A stretch of 64,000 nucleotides of DNA from positions 43,741-107,740 of the forward strand of contig NZ_CAAGLX010000025.1 in the NCBI RefSeq assembly GCF_900770955.1, in the 5' to 3' direction. The stretch is from an uncultured Phascolarctobacterium sp. (GTDB taxonomy: Bacteria > Bacillota > Negativicutes > Acidaminococcales > Acidaminococcaceae). The translations under genes were made by a program, and so were the position numbers. Each line of letters starts with the position of its first letter. Positions within the stretch are counted from its first letter, which is position 1. The notes below the pieces were generated by a model. It was given only the letters and a program-made list of their open reading frames with translations, did not search any database and was not told where the DNA came from. Below are positions 1 to 9,370 of the stretch, one piece after another.

Positions 1-1044
1 ATAATGCTCTTTATTGGCAGTTACACCGGTCAAAACTGTTGCTTTATCGGATAAAGTCCAGTCCTTGTTGATATCGTAGTTAATGGTGTACAGGACAATA
101 TTGCTGCTGGAACCGCTTCTTAAAACCTGTCCGTTAGTCTTATATTGCTTACCATCTATTCTTCTTCTGTTAAAGGATAAATTGGATTTGAGCTTATCCT
201 GTTCATTGTTGTAAAGTAAAGCAACATTATCTCTTTCATCATTATAGCTATAAGAAGTTTTATTCATGGTTCCGTCGGGATTGAGATATGTCATACCGGT
301 ATTTTTAGTTTCCGTATGCATATAATTAAGAGTAAAATCTTTAGCCAAGTTTACGCTTGCAAACAGATTATTTTTAGTATAAGCGCGTCTGTCTGTATCA
401 AATCCTTTGTAATTGATAGAGGAATTCTCAAATTTTTTATAGTAGTCACGGCTGAAGCTAAAAATATATTTATCGCCGCTGGAGGTAACCTCATAACCCT
501 TTTTATAGTTACCTGCTACAGCCTTAACGCTGTTATTGATTTTACCGGCTTTTTTGGTGATGATATTAATAACGCCGCCCATAGCTTCACTGCCATAAAG
601 AACGGAGTTAGAGCCTTTTACAACTTCAATTTTCTCTACTGCACTGATGGGAATGCCTGCGGTTGAATTGTAATTGTTCAGGTTAATAGGCGCGCCGTTC
701 AATAAAACCAAGGTGCCTTTGTCAAGACCACGTATATAGGTACGACCTGTAGAGCTGCCATTATCGCCCTCGCCACCGGTATAGGAATAGCTTTGGATGC
801 CGACAGTTTGCTCGAGAGCATCAAATACGCTTACATAACCGCGATTTTTAATTTCCTGTTCTGTGATAACGTTAGTTGTTGCCGGAACTTCAACATCACG
901 CTTCTCCGTTCTTGTTGCCGTTACAACCATCTGGTCCAGCGAATACTCCTGCAGCTCTTCGGCAAAAGCAGCTGCACTGCTGCACAACACAGTGCCGGTA
1001 ATAAAGGCTGTCATCAGCATACCCTTGGAAAAATTATACTTCAT
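1..1044 (-). CDS. TonB-dependent outer-membrane receptor, 3' part outside window
   Basis: The visible 348 codons give the N-terminal part of a TonB-dependent receptor, which takes a scarce ligand across the outer membrane using TonB energy. A signal peptide (about residues 1-28, ending AAAFAEE) is followed by a TonB-box-like DQMVVTAT and a plug domain with the typical YIRGLDKGTLVLLNG and GSNSVLYGSEAMGGVINIITKK motifs, then the first barrel strands. The gene runs off the left edge, so its C-terminus is not seen. The ATG has AAGGAG 11 bases upstream. It follows a terminator (1163-1199), so it is transcribed separately from the efflux genes. The ligand is unknown; proximity to the tetrapyrrole-type locus suggests a related substrate, which is inference. 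Confidence 0.93.
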   Translation of the reverse strand, partial: MKYNFSKGMLMTAFITGTVLCSSAAAFAEELQEYSLDQMVVTATRTEKRDVEVPATTNVITEQEIKNRGYVSVFDALEQTVGIQSYSYTGGEGDNGSSTGRTYIRGLDKGTLVLLNGAPINLNNYNSTAGIPISAVEKIEVVKGSNSVLYGSEAMGGVINIITKKAGKINNSVKAVAGNYKKGYEVTSSGDKYIFSFSRDYYKKFENSSINYKGFDTDRRAYTKNNLFASVNLAKDFTLNYMHTETKNTGMTYLNPDGTMNKTSYSYNDERDNVALLYNNEQDKLKSNLSFNRRRIDGKQYKTNGQVLRSGSSSNIVLYTINYDINKDWTLSDKATVLTGVTANKEHY

Positions 1045-1141
1045 GTTTACTCATACTCCTTAAAATATTTATTTTGACCACTCTTCCCCCATCCGGTCTT
1101 ACACGGTCACAGGTTACTGAGCGCATCAAGCAGATTAACAG

Positions 1142-1159
1142 GCTATACGGCAATATAGC
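1142..1159. promoter_or_regulatory. Inverted repeat upstream of the TonB receptor
   Basis: GCTATA and TATAGC arms separated by six bases lie about 100 bp before the receptor start, just after the preceding terminator. The position suits an operator. I could not pair it with a convincing promoter. The rest of 1045-1327 holds only the terminator and an untranslated leader of about 95 bases. Confidence 0.35.
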
Positions 1160-1162
1160 TAT

Positions 1163-1199
1163 AAAAAAGCGCCCTTGCTTTTATAATCAGCAAAGGCGC
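1163..1199 (-). terminator. Rho-independent terminator after the RND efflux operon
   Basis: On the minus strand an 11-bp stem (GCGCCTTTGCT / AGCAAGGGCGC, one G-U pair) is followed at once by six T. It lies about 130 bp past the stop of the RND pump gene and before the TonB receptor leader. It might instead act as an attenuator for the receptor. Confidence 0.85.
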
Positions 1200-1327
1200 A
1201 AGTTGCTCGTCTGATAGTATATGAGAACAGCTCTGATGAAATTATAATTGTTCAGTAACTTCTCTTTACTTGTGTACATTATACTACATGATTTATTCTT
1301 AAGCAACATGTATTCCTATTTATCGTC

Positions 1328-4300
1328 TTATAACCTACTAGGAAATTTTTCTTTCAACCACAGAAACAGTATTGGCAGCACCAAAAGCGTAAAGACCGTC
1401 GATGTTATCATACCGCCGATGATTACCCATGCCATGCTCACGCGCGTTTCCGAGCCTGCGCTCAGCGACAGCGCCGTCGGCAGCATGCCCACCACCATCG
1501 TCAGCGCTGTCATAAAGATAGGCTTCAGACGAGTTTTGCCTGCTTCGATTACTGCTGCCTTCGCCGTCATGCCTTCATGCATCAGCGTCAGCGTGTAATC
1601 CAGCAACAGTGTGCCGTTTTTCGCTACAAGGCCGTCCATAACCAAAATGCCGATGAGTGAATACAAATTGATTGTATTATGCGTCAGCAAGAGGCAGAAG
1701 ATGGCACCGATGATGCCCAACGGCAGCGAAAACATACGGATGAACGGCGTAAATACCGATTCATAAAGCACTGCCAGCAGCAGATATATCAACAGCAGTG
1801 ACAGCGACAGCGCCATGGCCATTTCCACAAAAGATTCGTTCATCGTCGTCGCCTGACCGGAAAACTCATATGTACTCTTAAGTCCTGCCGCATCCAGCTT
1901 CTGTGTCAGCTCCTTGACTACCTCATTCAGCGGTCTGTCTGTCAGATTGCACTGGATATTGATGATGCGCTCCTTATTTACGCGACGGATGGTAATCGGG
2001 CCTACGCCCTCTTCTACGTCGGCAAGGTCACCAAGAAAGACGCTGCCTCTGCCTGTCTGCACCGGAATAGCGCGCACATCTTCAATATCATAGCCACTGC
2101 CACCGGCAAAGCGTACTGCAATATCGGTGTCATTGCCATGGTTTTGCACATCGTTCGCCAGGACGCCGGCACTGCGTCCGCCGATAGCGGCGTTAAAGGA
2201 CTGCGCCACATCATTGACTGTCGCATGATAATATTTCAGCTTGTCGCGGTCCACCGTCACCTTCAGCTCCGGCATGCCTTTGACATAGGAGTTTTTGATA
2301 TCCTTCAGGCCTGCGGTTGAGGCAAAAATCTGCTCTACCTTGGCAGAGTCAGCCACGAGCTGGTCCATATCACTGCCCTTAAGCTCTACCTGCACCGGTG
2401 AGCGCACAAGGTTGCGACCGCCCGAAACACCGGTAACGGATGACTGGATTTCGTTTACGCGCACCTTGATTTCACCCATGTTCTGCTTGGCGAAGCTGCG
2501 AATATCCTGCGCTACCTGCCACACATCCCTTCTGCGCTCATCGCTGCTTTTGAGCGCAATAACCAGCTTGCCCATGCTCTGCGTGGTCGTTACATTCGTC
2601 ATGTAATGCTCAATTTCCGGCACCTTGGCCAGATAATCCTCAAACAGCAGCAAAGCCTCATTTGTCTGGTCGGCATTAAAGCCCGTAGGCAGCTCAATAT
2701 TCACCTGAATCGCGCTTTCGTCGGTACGCGGCATGTATTCCGAGCCAACGATACCAAGCGGTACCAGCGCCACTGCCACCGCGAAGGCCGCCAGCACTCC
2801 CAGCACCAGCTTCTTCGGCTTTTCTATGCATTTGCGCAGCAGAACGTCATATTTGGCAATGGTCTGCGCTTCCAAAGCATCCAGTCTGCTCCACAGCTTG
2901 CCCTTAGGCTCTTTCATGCCGTTTTTGTAAAAGCGTGAAGCCAGCATCGGCGTCAGCGTAAAGGAAACGACCAGCGACATCAGCGTAGCAAAAACAATCG
3001 TCATGCCAAACTGCTTAAAGAACTGGCCTGTTGCACTCTGCATAAAGGCAATCGGCAAAAATACCACTACGTCGCAAAGCGTCATGGCAATTGCTGCCAT
3101 GCCAATCTCATTACGTCCTTCCTCCGCTGCTACATCAGCGCTTTTTCCCATCGCCAAAAAGCGATGGATGTTTTCTAAGACAACAATCGAATCATCCACA
3201 AGAATACCTATACACAGTGCCATACCCATAAGTGACATCATATTGAAGGTAAAGCCTGCCAGATACATAAGGAAAAAAGTTGCAATCAGCGAGGTCGGAA
3301 TGGCAATCATAACTGCCATGGACGACTTCCAGCCACGCAGGAACAAATATAAAACAAGTCCTGTAGTCACAAGACCTTCGAGCAGCGTTTTGAGCGTGTT
3401 GCTTAGGGAATCACGCACGAAATGCGACTGGTCATAGACCACGGTGAAAACGTAGTCCGGATAATCCTTGCGCAGCGTTTCCAGCTGATGCAATACGCCA
3501 TTAGCCGTATCAACAATATTGGCACCGCTGGCCTTATACACCTCCAGCGACACCGCTTCATTGCCATCTACACGGCTATAGGCCACGGCACGCTTATCCT
3601 TGGCCTGCACGTTGGCCACCTGCCCCAGCTCGACGTATCTGCCGCCCGCACCTTTAAGCTGGAGATGCTGAATCTCCTCCGCAGTTTTGTACTGCGCCTG
3701 CAGGCGCACTGTTTTTTCGAGCGCAGCAGTATAGACGGAGCCGGAAGAAATAATAACGTTCTCCTTGCGCACCGCCGTAATGATATCCTGCAGCGTCAGT
3801 CCGTAATAATTGAGCTTATCCTTGTCAACCTCAATGGCAATTTCCTTGGCACGGCCGCCTGTGACATCAACATCGGCTACACCGGCTGCCTGCTGCAGTC
3901 GCTCCTTAAAGCTGCTGTCAGCCAAGGCAAAGATATCGTCCAGATTATCCTTGGATGTTGCCGCAATCTGGATAATAGGATATTCCTCGGAGGAACGTTT
4001 AAGCACCGCAGGCTCATCAATATCCTCCGGCAGATTTTTACGGATACGGCTGACCTTTTTTGTCGCCTCAATCGCCACCATATCGGCGTCAGCCTGACTG
4101 TTGAGCTCCACAAAGATTTCCGCACGCCCCGGACGGGTAGCGGAACGCACCTGCTTAAAATGCGAAATTGACGACAGCTCATCCTCAATCGGCTTCGTCA
4201 CCTGCTGCTCGACTGATTCCGTGCTGGCGCCGGGATAGTTGACAATGACGCTAATAAATTTAGAGTCCACGTCCGGCAGCAGCTCCACGCCAATGCGAAA

Positions 4301-4387
4301 GAAACTGATAAGACCAAGGACGCAGACTAATGTGTAGATCATGCAGATACCGATAGGCCGTTTAATAGAAAAGCGCGTAATATTCAT
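1328..4387 (-). CDS. RND efflux transporter (AcrB/HAE-1 family)
   Basis: At 1019 residues this is a full-length inner-membrane RND pump, a trimeric proton antiporter that drives substrates through an adaptor and outer-membrane channel. It has the N-terminal helix (SIKRPIGICMIYTLVCVLG), the first large periplasmic loop, the TM4 motif GILVDDSIVVLENIHR with the paired acidic residues of the proton relay, a second periplasmic loop, and a C-terminal helix bundle ending LVLPILFLWLKEKF. Its start overlaps the adaptor stop (TAATG), so translation is coupled. No outer-membrane channel gene is beside it. The substrate is unknown. The operon adjoins the chelatase genes, so export of a tetrapyrrole intermediate is possible but unproven. 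Confidence 0.95.
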   Translation of the reverse strand: MNITRFSIKRPIGICMIYTLVCVLGLISFFRIGVELLPDVDSKFISVIVNYPGASTESVEQQVTKPIEDELSSISHFKQVRSATRPGRAEIFVELNSQADADMVAIEATKKVSRIRKNLPEDIDEPAVLKRSSEEYPIIQIAATSKDNLDDIFALADSSFKERLQQAAGVADVDVTGGRAKEIAIEVDKDKLNYYGLTLQDIITAVRKENVIISSGSVYTAALEKTVRLQAQYKTAEEIQHLQLKGAGGRYVELGQVANVQAKDKRAVAYSRVDGNEAVSLEVYKASGANIVDTANGVLHQLETLRKDYPDYVFTVVYDQSHFVRDSLSNTLKTLLEGLVTTGLVLYLFLRGWKSSMAVMIAIPTSLIATFFLMYLAGFTFNMMSLMGMALCIGILVDDSIVVLENIHRFLAMGKSADVAAEEGRNEIGMAAIAMTLCDVVVFLPIAFMQSATGQFFKQFGMTIVFATLMSLVVSFTLTPMLASRFYKNGMKEPKGKLWSRLDALEAQTIAKYDVLLRKCIEKPKKLVLGVLAAFAVAVALVPLGIVGSEYMPRTDESAIQVNIELPTGFNADQTNEALLLFEDYLAKVPEIEHYMTNVTTTQSMGKLVIALKSSDERRRDVWQVAQDIRSFAKQNMGEIKVRVNEIQSSVTGVSGGRNLVRSPVQVELKGSDMDQLVADSAKVEQIFASTAGLKDIKNSYVKGMPELKVTVDRDKLKYYHATVNDVAQSFNAAIGGRSAGVLANDVQNHGNDTDIAVRFAGGSGYDIEDVRAIPVQTGRGSVFLGDLADVEEGVGPITIRRVNKERIINIQCNLTDRPLNEVVKELTQKLDAAGLKSTYEFSGQATTMNESFVEMAMALSLSLLLIYLLLAVLYESVFTPFIRMFSLPLGIIGAIFCLLLTHNTINLYSLIGILVMDGLVAKNGTLLLDYTLTLMHEGMTAKAAVIEAGKTRLKPIFMTALTMVVGMLPTALSLSAGSETRVSMAWVIIGGMITSTVFTLLVLPILFLWLKEKFPSRL

Positions 4388-5646
4388 TACTTCTTCTCCT
4401 CCTTGGCTACCTCAACCGCCATGCCGTCACGCAGACGCGCAAGATTATCAAGGATAACCGTATCGCCTATCTTCACACCCTGCACTATTTCAATGCTTTC
4501 GTTATTGCTTGCACCGGCAGTAACAGGCTTTTTCAGCGCCTTATTACCTTTTCCCAGCACATAAACAAAATATTTGCCATCCCGTTCAAGAACAGCGTTT
4601 TTAGGTAAATATATAGTGGATGGCTTTTGCAGAAAACGCACTTCACCCTTGGCAAACAAGCCTGCCTTGACATTGGAGCCAGGCTCATCCAGCCTGATGC
4701 GGAGGGTAAATTTGTTGGTTTCCCTGCTTCTTACAGGGCTCACATAAACAACAGTACCCCGGCATATTTCGCCAATCGCCTCCAGCTTCAGCTCGACCTG
4801 CGTGCCAACGGTAACAGAAGTAGCTTCGGCCTCTGTAATATCGCAGTCCACTGTAAAACCACTGTCATCCAAAAGGGTAAGCAGCCTGCTGCCTGCAGGC
4901 GCATAGCCACCCACTTCTGCATCGCGATAGGTAATAATACCTGTGCGCGGTGCCTTGAAAATCAGATCATGATACTTATTTTGCGCAATAATATACTCCT
5001 GCTCGCGTCTGGCAGCAATCTGCTCCTGACGGTAAACCTGCGACGGTGTGCCGTCATATTGCACCTGCTGCGCCAAAGCATCGTACTGCGCCTTTTTATT
5101 AGCCAGCGTCTGCTCCACGCTGTCCAGCTCGGACTTGGAAACAGCCCCCTGCTCATAAAGCTTGCGGTAACGCTCCGCATTGACCTGCGCCAGCTTATAA
5201 TCCGCCTCATAACGGGTAAGGCTGGTGCTGTAGCTTACGTCCGTAGTTGCCGCATTGGCTCCGGCCTCGGCATAGCGTGCCTTGGCCTTGAGCATTTCGG
5301 CTTTGGCGTCATCAAGATGCTGCACCAGGAGGATATCCCCTGCCTGCACCTTGCTGCCCAAATCAACATTAACCTCGTCGACAATACCGGCATATTTGTT
5401 GACGATATCAATCTGCGCCTTGGCCTTGAGCTGTCCAAAGAGGGTAATGCTTTTATACAATGGTCGCCTGCTCACTACCTGCGTGTGCACAATAGGTTTC
5501 ATTACTGCTTTTTTTGACGGAGACTGGTTGGAGAGATGCCTGAGGCCCAGTGTCAAAAAAGCGCCTATCACACAGATAGCAAGCAGACTAAGGAGTTTGT
5601 GTTGTAATATATAGTTTTTTGCCTGAGTAAAATCGGGGCGCAGCAT
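4387..5646 (-). CDS. RND periplasmic adaptor (membrane fusion protein, HlyD/AcrA type)
   Basis: This 419-residue protein has an N-terminal membrane anchor (KLLSLLAICVIGAFLTLGL), a barrel-sandwich half-motif (GIVDEVNVDLGSKVQAGDILL), a long coiled-coil hairpin (about residues 120-230), the second lipoyl half (KAPRTGIITYRDAEVGGYA) and a beta-barrel plus membrane-proximal domain. It would bridge the RND pump encoded immediately downstream to an outer-membrane channel. It overlaps both neighbours by TAATG junctions, so the three genes form one coupled operon. There is no lipobox; anchoring is by the N-terminal helix. Confidence 0.94.
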   Translation of the reverse strand: MLRPDFTQAKNYILQHKLLSLLAICVIGAFLTLGLRHLSNQSPSKKAVMKPIVHTQVVSRRPLYKSITLFGQLKAKAQIDIVNKYAGIVDEVNVDLGSKVQAGDILLVQHLDDAKAEMLKAKARYAEAGANAATTDVSYSTSLTRYEADYKLAQVNAERYRKLYEQGAVSKSELDSVEQTLANKKAQYDALAQQVQYDGTPSQVYRQEQIAARREQEYIIAQNKYHDLIFKAPRTGIITYRDAEVGGYAPAGSRLLTLLDDSGFTVDCDITEAEATSVTVGTQVELKLEAIGEICRGTVVYVSPVRSRETNKFTLRIRLDEPGSNVKAGLFAKGEVRFLQKPSTIYLPKNAVLERDGKYFVYVLGKGNKALKKPVTAGASNNESIEIVQGVKIGDTVILDNLARLRDGMAVEVAKEEKK

Positions 5647-6203
5647 TATTTCGCTGCTGCTTGCGCATCAGCAGCTACTGCCTGCTGGCAGATTTCCAGC
5701 ATAGCCTCAGCAAAGCTGCCTGCGGGAACCGGAACAAATTTCAGCTCTTTGGCCTGATGGCTCAGCAAAGTTTTCTTGCTGCCATACACGTCCATAGCCT
5801 CTACACCGTAGGTTTTATCCTGCAGGTTAAAGGTCATGATAATTTCGCAGTATTGTACTTTTTCTTTTTTTGCTAAAGAAGCCTTGTATTTTTCATTCAG
5901 TTTTTTCAGCATATCCTTATCAGTAAAAACTGTTTTGGTCAGCACAGTGATAATATTTTTATCTGCTACACCGTTAGTAACCTTGCTGAAGGTCAGAGAA
6001 TCCATATCGTAAGCATAAATACCCACATTGTTTTCAACAACAATGGACCAACGAGCCTGCTCCTGCTCTTCCTCGCTCGGTTTAGGCATCATGCTGATTT
6101 CCCAGTTCATACCCTGCTGGGTTGCAGGCTTTTTGTCTGCATCTGCAGCAAAAGCGGTTGCACAGCAAAATAAGGTCATTAATAAAATAAGCAGTTTTTT
6201 CAT
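5646..6203 (-). CDS. Secreted protein of unknown function, surface-adhesin-E-like
   Basis: The 185-residue product has a clear signal peptide (KKLLILLMTLFCCATAFA) and a small mixed domain. The pattern WSIVVENNVGIYAYDMDSLTF with later paired strands resembles the protein-E/surface-adhesin-E-like family often annotated in Negativicutes; this is a pattern impression, not a search result. It is first in the operon with the RND adaptor and pump and is coupled to the adaptor by TAATG, so it may be a periplasmic accessory of the pump. The C-terminus is alanine-rich (AVAADAQAAAK). Confidence 0.75.
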   Translation of the reverse strand: MKKLLILLMTLFCCATAFAADADKKPATQQGMNWEISMMPKPSEEEQEQARWSIVVENNVGIYAYDMDSLTFSKVTNGVADKNIITVLTKTVFTDKDMLKKLNEKYKASLAKKEKVQYCEIIMTFNLQDKTYGVEAMDVYGSKKTLLSHQAKELKFVPVPAGSFAEAMLEICQQAVAADAQAAAK

Positions 6204-6239
6204 GAAAACTCCACTCCTTTGTATTCTAATATATCTATT

Positions 6240-6268
6240 AGTATACTATACTCTTATCTTTAATTCAA
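6240..6268 (-). promoter_or_regulatory. Promoter of the RND efflux operon with overlapping palindrome
   Basis: TTGAAT (6263-6268), 17 bp, TATACT (6240-6245) on the minus strand. The -10 box is part of a GTATAGTATAC palindrome. It overlaps the end of the chelatase D-subunit gene, so the efflux operon has its own start. No terminator separates it from that gene, so read-through is also possible. Confidence 0.6.
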
Positions 6269-8221
6269 ATTTCTTACAATATGAATTATATTTTCCTTGG
6301 ACAGCTTCTGCAGCGTATAATAATTGGCCTGCATTGCGGCGGCAACCTTCTTTGCCAGGCCCAGCTTGATAAAATCACTTTCCGTGTCAATAACCACCGA
6401 GGTAATTTTAGCTTTGGCGATTTTCTCAGCAATACTTATCGCTGCGGCAACAGGGTCCTTTTCACCCTCATGTACGGCATTCGCGCGTCCGTCAGTAACA
6501 AGAATCAGAATCGGCTCCAGCTCGCTGTCACGCTTGTTCAGCATCGCCAGCGTCTGTAACGACAGTGCCAGGCCATCTGCCAGCGGTGTTTTGCCGCCGG
6601 TCGGCATTTCTGCCAGACGCTTCTGTGCCAGGTCCACGCTGCGTGTAATCGGCAGCAGCATGTCGGCCTTATCACGGCGAAAGGCAATCATGCCTACGCG
6701 GTCACGCTTTTGGTACGCCTCCTGCAGCATGTAGAAGATGGCACCCTTAACGGCGCGCATACGCTCACGTGCACCCATGGAGCCACTGGCATCCACCGCA
6801 AAAAGGAAGGTATTGCCTATGCGTTTTTCGCGCACCTTTTGGCGTAAATCCTCCTCCTTGATGTTCAGCGCACAGCCATTATCCTCACGCAGGCGCTGAT
6901 ACGGCGCTGCAGCGCGGATGGTAGCATCAAAGGCCAGGTCCGTAACCTTGCTCTTGGGCTGCTCGGCACGCACATAACGTCCCTGCTTCAGGTCGGTCTT
7001 CGTCACGCTGCGCTTGCCGCTGCCGCGGCGCACATTGCGGTCCTTACCCAAATCCAGCAGCATCTTCGGCAGGCGAAAGCTCTTGTCGATATCGGCAAGC
7101 TGTTCCTCCGGCGCCAGATTGCTGTTATTATGCTCCTGCTGCTGCTCGTCCTCGTCACTCTCGTCATCCTCATCCTCGTCATCAGAAGCATCATTGTCTT
7201 CATTATCATTGCCGTTATCTAAGGGCGGAGGCGGCGGCAGCTGGTTATCTTCGTTATCCTCGTCGTTATTTTCATCGTCAGGATTATCTTCGTTATCCTG
7301 CTCGTTTTCTTCTTCGTTTTGCTTATCGTCCTGCTGCTCCTGCTCTTCCGGCTGCTGCTCGGGCGGCTTGCGCATACGGTGCGGCAGCACGAACTGCGCT
7401 GCCTCCTCCACGTCCTTCGGCAACACATAAGCACGTCCAGCTAAGGCAGCGATAGCACGTGCAGCCTCCAGTAGATAAATTTCTGCACGATGACCGGCGC
7501 AAAAGGCCTGCGAACACAGCTGAGCGGCAAGCATCAGCATCGCATCGCTCACCTCTACCTGTGGCAGCAGCTCACGCGCTACCTTAACCTTAGCTGCCAG
7601 GGCAGCGGTTTCTTCTGCATATTGCGCGCAAAATGCAAGGGTATTGCTGCTATATGCTAAGGCACGTCGGATAACCTCTACGCGCTGCGCGATATCCTGC
7701 AGCGCCTGCATATCAGCGTACATGCCGAAGCGGTCTAAGATATGTCCTGGCAGAGTGCCCTCCTCCGGATTCATGGTAGCAATGACGGTCGTGTGCACCT
7801 CATGGCTGCAGCTGATGCCATCACGCTCTACATTGTTGACGCCTGCGCTGTTGGCATCCAGCGCTGCGGTCAACAGCTCCTGACGTAGCAGGTTAGCTTC
7901 ATCAATATAAAGAATATTATCCGTTGCACGTGCCAGAATACCCGGTGAAAAACGTTTTTCGCCCAGGCTCACGGCAGCCTCCAGGTCGATGCTGCCAAAA
8001 AGCATATCCTCTGTTACGTTCAGTGGCAGCGTCAGCAGCTTTTGCGCACCGACAAGGCTCTGCACACTGCGGGCCAGCACGGATTTTGCCGTGCCCTTGG
8101 CACCGCCTATGAGCAGGCCGCCTGCTCTGCGGTTGACCAGAGCAATGAGCAAGGCCTTTTTAGCCTCCTCCTGCCCCACAACCGCAGTAAAGGGATAAAG
8201 ATTATCTTTAAGCATAGTCAA
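6260..8221 (-). CDS. Magnesium/cobalt-chelatase D-type subunit (AAA+ plus vWA)
   Basis: This 653-residue protein has the domain order of ChlD/BchD. A first AAA+ domain (Walker A GAKGTAKS near 40-47, Walker-B-like YIDEANLL) is followed by an extreme Asp/Glu/Asn/Gln/Pro-rich linker (about 287-365) and a C-terminal von Willebrand A domain with the metal-ion site DASGSMG (about 477), GKTPLADG and VTDGRAN. In class I chelatases the I and D subunits form an ATP-driven ring that acts on the large H/CobN subunit. Six bases separate it from the I-subunit gene upstream. With the CobN-like protein at 14730-18449 the locus encodes all three subunits. Confidence 0.93.
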   Translation of the reverse strand: MTMLKDNLYPFTAVVGQEEAKKALLIALVNRRAGGLLIGGAKGTAKSVLARSVQSLVGAQKLLTLPLNVTEDMLFGSIDLEAAVSLGEKRFSPGILARATDNILYIDEANLLRQELLTAALDANSAGVNNVERDGISCSHEVHTTVIATMNPEEGTLPGHILDRFGMYADMQALQDIAQRVEVIRRALAYSSNTLAFCAQYAEETAALAAKVKVARELLPQVEVSDAMLMLAAQLCSQAFCAGHRAEIYLLEAARAIAALAGRAYVLPKDVEEAAQFVLPHRMRKPPEQQPEEQEQQDDKQNEEENEQDNEDNPDDENNDEDNEDNQLPPPPPLDNGNDNEDNDASDDEDEDDESDEDEQQQEHNNSNLAPEEQLADIDKSFRLPKMLLDLGKDRNVRRGSGKRSVTKTDLKQGRYVRAEQPKSKVTDLAFDATIRAAAPYQRLREDNGCALNIKEEDLRQKVREKRIGNTFLFAVDASGSMGARERMRAVKGAIFYMLQEAYQKRDRVGMIAFRRDKADMLLPITRSVDLAQKRLAEMPTGGKTPLADGLALSLQTLAMLNKRDSELEPILILVTDGRANAVHEGEKDPVAAAISIAEKIAKAKITSVVIDTESDFIKLGLAKKVAAAMQANYYTLQKLSKENIIHIVRNLN

Positions 8222-8227
8222 CGCTCC

Positions 8228-9256
8228 TTAGGCTTCGGCAGCCAAAAAGCTTTCTACCTTATTCCAATCCAGTTCGCCCTCTTCAAACGGACGGCGGCGC
8301 ATACGGTGCGGCAGCACCAGCTTAGCTGCTTCCTTCAAATCATCAAGGTTAGCCTGCTTGCGGCCGTTGAAGGCAGCCAGAGTCAGCGCTGTCTTGATAA
8401 CAGTAATATCAGCACGGTGGCCGTCAACACCCAGCTCAACAGACAGCTTTGCCACGGTTTCCAGCAGCTTATCGTCAATAGCTACCTCCGGCAGCAGCTT
8501 GCCGGCAGCAATAATTTTTTCTGCCAGCTCCTCCTGCGCTTCCTTATAACCTGCAATAAAGCTCTCAGCATCATTTTCATAAGCCAGACGGCGCTTGATT
8601 ACCTCTACGCGCTGCAGCGGATCATGCTCGCCGGTCACGACAACGCTCAGGCCAAAGCGGTCCAAAAGCTGCGGGCGGATGTCACCCTCTTCGGGGTTCA
8701 TAGTGCCTACCAGCACAAAGCGTGCGGGGTGGGAATAGGAAACACCCTCGCGCTCAACGGTGTTTACGCCCATAGCAGCGGCGTCCAGCAGCACGTCTAC
8801 AACGTGGTCATCCAACAGGTTAATTTCATCTACATATAAAATATTGCGGTTGGCCTGCGCCAGAATACCGGGTTCAAACTTTTTCTCGCCATGCTTAATT
8901 GCATGCTCAATATCCAATGTACCGACAACGCGATCTTCGGTTGCGCTTACAGGCAGCTCAACCACGCGCATATTGATGGTTTCCTCCGGCAATGTGCCCT
9001 CTGCCTGTAGCTTAGCAGTGCAATCGTCGCAAAGCTGGCTGCTGTGCGGGTCACAGTGGAAGCGACAGCCGTGCACGGCCGCCATCGGCGGCAGCAGCTC
9101 GGCGAGAGCACGTACAGCAGTAGATTTGGCCGTGCCCTTTTCGCCTTTAATCAAAACACCGCCCAAAGCCGGGTTAATAACATTCAAAATTAGGGACAGC
9201 TTCATTTCTTCCTGTCCGACAATCGCAGTAAAAGGATACACAGCAGTACGTTTCAT
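8228..9256 (-). CDS. Magnesium/cobalt-chelatase I-type AAA+ ATPase
   Basis: The 342-residue protein matches ChlI/BchI in length and motifs: Walker A GEKGTAKST (about 38-46), the I-subunit insert with CDPHSSQLCDDC, Walker B ILYVDEINLLDDH, sensor 1 LVGTMNPEEG, arginine-finger region LLDRFGL, and a C-terminal helical lid ending in LVLPHRMRRRPFE. It would hydrolyse ATP to drive the CobN/BchH-like subunit. It is first in a two-gene unit with the D subunit and is read from a MerR-type promoter at 9306-9336. No chlorophyll or cobalamin synthesis genes are nearby, so the substrate is unlikely to be protoporphyrin IX for chlorophyll. Confidence 0.95.
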   Translation of the reverse strand: MKRTAVYPFTAIVGQEEMKLSLILNVINPALGGVLIKGEKGTAKSTAVRALAELLPPMAAVHGCRFHCDPHSSQLCDDCTAKLQAEGTLPEETINMRVVELPVSATEDRVVGTLDIEHAIKHGEKKFEPGILAQANRNILYVDEINLLDDHVVDVLLDAAAMGVNTVEREGVSYSHPARFVLVGTMNPEEGDIRPQLLDRFGLSVVVTGEHDPLQRVEVIKRRLAYENDAESFIAGYKEAQEELAEKIIAAGKLLPEVAIDDKLLETVAKLSVELGVDGHRADITVIKTALTLAAFNGRKQANLDDLKEAAKLVLPHRMRRRPFEEGELDWNKVESFLAAEA

Positions 9257-9305
9257 TTATATTCCTCCATTTATTAAAAAGAGCTATCAATAAAATATGT
9301 ATCTA

Positions 9306-9336
9306 ATTATACAGTGTCTACTAGGTATACACGCAA
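9306..9336 (-). promoter_or_regulatory. MerR-type promoter/operator of the chelatase I-D genes
   Basis: TTGCGT (9331-9336), 19 bp, TATAAT (9306-9311) on the minus strand. The spacer carries the dyad GTGTATACCTAGTAGACAC with 7 of 9 arm positions paired. The 19-bp spacing with a central dyad is the MerR-family layout, also seen at 10515, 13533 and 23973. Confidence 0.75.
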
Positions 9337-9370
9337 GCGATTTAATGAAAAAGTTATACGAAAATTAAAA

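Noticed and set aside
1045..1120. FMN-riboswitch-like tail (GACCGGATGGGGGAAGAG) before the first TonB receptor
   Set aside because: The 5' conserved parts of the FMN aptamer are missing and a terminator occupies that place.
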